A stretch of DNA of 64,000 nucleotides. It comes from Leishmania mexicana MHOM/GT/2001/U1103 (taxonomy: Eukaryota > Euglenozoa > Kinetoplastea > Trypanosomatida > Trypanosomatidae). The notes under the pieces are model-generated. The model was not told the origin of the DNA. It saw nothing but the letters and a program-made list of their open reading frames with translations, and ran no database searches. The DNA lies in NCBI RefSeq assembly GCF_000234665.1, contig NC_018338.1, positions 1,573,262 through 1,637,261 of the forward strand, in the 5' to 3' direction. How positions within the stretch are numbered: the stretch's first letter is position 1; each line of letters opens with the position of its first letter. A program made the translations under genes and the position numbers. Below, piece by piece: positions 61,677 to 64,000 of this stretch.

Positions 61677-64000
61677 ATGGATGCATCGCAGCGTCTTGGT
61701 GGCGGTGGCCTCCTCAAGGCGGTCTACGTCTTCTTCTTGCTGCTGTTCGGCCTCTTTGTGACCGGTGCGTACAACTGGGCGTTGAAGGAATACCGAACGC
61801 AGCCGCAGAATATCAACCCCGTCATGTACCCCTTCTTCACCGAAATCAACGTCTCTGCTTTTGCACCGACGATGCGGGAGAAATACTACCGACTCTGGCG
61901 TACCTACGACTGGATGGCGGACGGATACGCCGCCCCGCGCGTTGACGGAGTATACGCTCGAGTCCCTATCTTTTACGTGCATGGCAACGGCGGCTCCTAC
62001 TACTGCGCGCGTTCCCTGGCTCGCTTTGTGTATGAATCCAACGCGCGACTGCGGCAGCAGGTGATGCGTGAGTACCGCCGCCACGTGAAGCGGCAGTTGT
62101 TCCAGGAATACCGCGCCAACCAATCGCTTGAGGAGCTGGAGGAAGGAGTGCGCATTCCAGAGTGGCTACAGCACCGTGTGGAAGAGAAGATAGTGCGAGA
62201 GGAGGTGCCACTGCTTGGCGCGGAGCTCTTTTCCGTGGACTTCTTGGAAGAGTCGTCCACACAGTCGGCGGCCATCACCTTAAAGGAGGCGCGTTTCGTA
62301 AATCATTCTGTCCACCTCGTCATGAGCGGATTCCTGCGCACCTACGCTGACGTCCTCGCCGCGCCACCAGCGCCTGCCTTCGACAGTGACACGCTTGACA
62401 AGAAGGACACCCGTCGCACGGGCGGCACCTCGAAGCTCTCCGCGGCCACTGAGAGGCTGCTGAGGGAAGTCGAGAGGGAGTACTCACAAAGCGTGTGCAG
62501 CCATTCTTCCATCGTCGCGGACGAGAAGGTGTGCCAGCAGGCGAATTACCTGACGAAGCGGTTCTCAACTCTGGAGCGGGCGCGAGCGGAAGTGCAGCGC
62601 GTGCAGCAGCGGGGTATCTGGATGTGGGCCGAGTCGCTCGGAGGCGTGACAACTCTCTTGGCCGCCATCCTGGCCCCGCATCTCTACGCAGGTGTGGTCA
62701 TGGTGGGGACACCGATGCACTACCCGCCGCTGTTCTTCGACCACGCAAGCGTCTGGATCTACGAGATCCTCAATGCAGCGGTGCTACTGCGTTATCCGGC
62801 CCCAGAAGACGTGCAACGAGTGCAGTACACTGCTATCAACTGGGCGGACATGGTGGCCGACACAAAGCTTCCAAATGATCTCCTGCATGACCTCCGCGCC
62901 GTGCCGCCTGCCGAGCTTCATCATCGTCTGCGCAACCTCACGCTTCTCGGCATCAACGGCGGCACTTTGGACGATGTTGTTCCCTCCATTTCCGGCTACT
63001 TGCAGCGCTCAACACCACGCGCGCCAGGCACACTGGTCAACCGAAGCGCCCTCCTGCAGGACGGCGGGTATCGACGCGACATCTCCACTGAGACGCTCCG
63101 CGGCTGCGGCACCGCCATGGACCACCGCGGGCTCGTGTACGGTCTTCAGTTCCTGCAACACTCTGCCGACTCGCTGGTGCAGGCAGCGCTGCTGCCGAAC
63201 GCCAATGCATATTTCGGCCGTGAGGAGAAGCTTCCGTCGCTGCACCGCGATCGGCTCTTCCCCAGCGTGGTGGAGACACTAGACGCGCACCGCTTTGAAG
63301 AGCAGCGGCTCGAGCACATCTTCATGTCGTCCGTGCGTGACTCGCTCACCGGCAAGTACGTGAAGGAGACGAAGTTCCGTGCGCTGTCGGAGCAGCTAAA
63401 GCAGGTGTGCGTGGACAGCGACGCACCGATCGACTACAACGATCTGCCCATGTACGACGAGGCGGACCTGAGGAGCGGTTACTACGATGGCGCGAAGGTG
63501 CTGAACGTGCTCATAGGCGTGACGACGCTCTCGCCCGAGCAGGTGTTTGCGCCGAACATTCAACTGTTCTACGACCAGGCACGCGAAACACCGACTCTCG
63601 ACTCGGAGGTGCATGAACGGGCAGCAACGTTGCTACACCTGCCGACGACCTACAAGGGCACCAAGCCGATACCCGGGCGAACTCTGCAGACAGCCGTCAG
63701 CTTTGCCATCTACCGACGGATGACGAAGCGCCGCCATCAGACGTGGCTCTGGCCACGCTTCTGCATGCTAGTGGGTATCGACCAGGGCCTAGGAACAACA
63801 CGCGCATATCTCCAGTATGACAAGATCGGCCTCTCCGCGTTCGCCGATTCCTCCAGCAACCACGTGCTGCCGCGGTTGCTCCGTGGCTTCGGTGGCGGAG
63901 TGCAGGTGCACACGCAGCCTGGCTACGCGCTGGTGCGCGGCGTGGACAGCGCCTTGCTGGAGCCGCAGCTGCAGGTGCGCACCGATGACGCGGCCGATGT
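61677..64000 (+). CDS. GPI inositol deacylase, PGAP1 type (5' part, runs off the window)
   Basis: 774 codons are open to the window end with no stop, so the gene is partial at its 3' side. The start is the ATG at 61,677 (MDASQRLGGGGLLKAVYVFF). A signal-anchor membrane segment lies at about residues 13-31. The PGAP1 block HGNGGSYYCARSLA is at 102-115, equivalent to the oxyanion-side HGNxGSY of the family. The nucleophile elbow is AESLGG with Ser320, preceded by IWMW and followed by VVMVGTPMHYPP, matching the alpha/beta-hydrolase segment of PGAP1. The enzyme removes the acyl chain from the inositol of GPI anchors in the ER membrane, facing the lumen. The elbow differs from the usual GHSMGG. The remaining C-terminal part (PGAP1 proteins often have further membrane spans) is outside the window. 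Confidence 0.88.
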   Translation, partial: MDASQRLGGGGLLKAVYVFFLLLFGLFVTGAYNWALKEYRTQPQNINPVMYPFFTEINVSAFAPTMREKYYRLWRTYDWMADGYAAPRVDGVYARVPIFYVHGNGGSYYCARSLARFVYESNARLRQQVMREYRRHVKRQLFQEYRANQSLEELEEGVRIPEWLQHRVEEKIVREEVPLLGAELFSVDFLEESSTQSAAITLKEARFVNHSVHLVMSGFLRTYADVLAAPPAPAFDSDTLDKKDTRRTGGTSKLSAATERLLREVEREYSQSVCSHSSIVADEKVCQQANYLTKRFSTLERARAEVQRVQQRGIWMWAESLGGVTTLLAAILAPHLYAGVVMVGTPMHYPPLFFDHASVWIYEILNAAVLLRYPAPEDVQRVQYTAINWADMVADTKLPNDLLHDLRAVPPAELHHRLRNLTLLGINGGTLDDVVPSISGYLQRSTPRAPGTLVNRSALLQDGGYRRDISTETLRGCGTAMDHRGLVYGLQFLQHSADSLVQAALLPNANAYFGREEKLPSLHRDRLFPSVVETLDAHRFEEQRLEHIFMSSVRDSLTGKYVKETKFRALSEQLKQVCVDSDAPIDYNDLPMYDEADLRSGYYDGAKVLNVLIGVTTLSPEQVFAPNIQLFYDQARETPTLDSEVHERAATLLHLPTTYKGTKPIPGRTLQTAVSFAIYRRMTKRRHQTWLWPRFCMLVGIDQGLGTTRAYLQYDKIGLSAFADSSSNHVLPRLLRGFGGGVQVHTQPGYALVRGVDSALLEPQLQVRTDDAAD

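Overview
The window reads as nuclear DNA of a trypanosomatid, most likely a Leishmania species. All sixteen convincing genes lie on the + strand as intronless open frames. They are separated by long pyrimidine-rich, T-rich spacers full of GT/CA and AT microsatellites, and most starts sit 20-110 bases behind a polypyrimidine tract and an AG. That is the layout of one polycistronic transcription unit whose mRNAs are made by spliced-leader trans-splicing. There is no strand switch, and I saw no tRNA, rRNA or CRISPR. A retroposon-like repeat with a Pr77-like head (SIDER class) supports Leishmania specifically. This species call rests on memory of these features, not on a search.

Layout. (1) 1-13.4 kb: a 913-residue protein with a PD-(D/E)XK nuclease-like motif, then two long low-complexity Ser/Ala/Pro-rich proteins. 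(2) 13.4-31.8 kb: a gene-poor stretch holding a Sac1-type phosphoinositide phosphatase (17,960-20,962) and a probable mitochondrial protein (23,146-24,042). Both are enclosed by a perfect 913-bp inverted repeat (15,411-16,323 and 30,126-31,038); a 100-N assembly gap lies 824 bp inside the right arm. (3) 31.8-45.9 kb: the ubiquinone methyltransferase COQ3, a FYVE zinc-finger protein, a small membrane protein, the centriole cartwheel protein SAS-6 and a single-pass membrane protein. (4) 45.9-51.2 kb: a long spacer with a coding-like but broken minus-strand stretch at 49.1-50.1 kb. (5) 51.2-64 kb: two small membrane proteins, a mitochondrial HAD hydrolase of the CECR5/HDHD5 type, a PIH1-domain (dynein-assembly-type) protein, a mitochondrial membrane protein and the 5' part of a PGAP1-type GPI inositol deacylase that runs off the window.

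The genes share transcription but not one pathway, as is usual for such units: phosphoinositide turnover (Sac phosphatase, FYVE reader), basal body/axoneme biogenesis (SAS-6, PIH1 protein), mitochondrial metabolism (COQ3, HDHD5-like and several unknown mitochondrial proteins) and GPI-anchor remodelling (PGAP1-like). Linking them functionally would be inference only.

The strongest structural signal is the 913-bp inverted repeat. Each arm is a ~560-bp SIDER-like element plus ~350 bp of the same flank, so it looks like a duplicated segment rather than two independent insertions. Its geometry, 13.8 kb between arms with two genes inside, is the kind known to seed extrachromosomal amplicons or inversions in Leishmania. 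I found no clearly undescribed multi-gene system. The nuclease-like motif in the first gene and the decayed minus-strand segment are the other points most worth checking.
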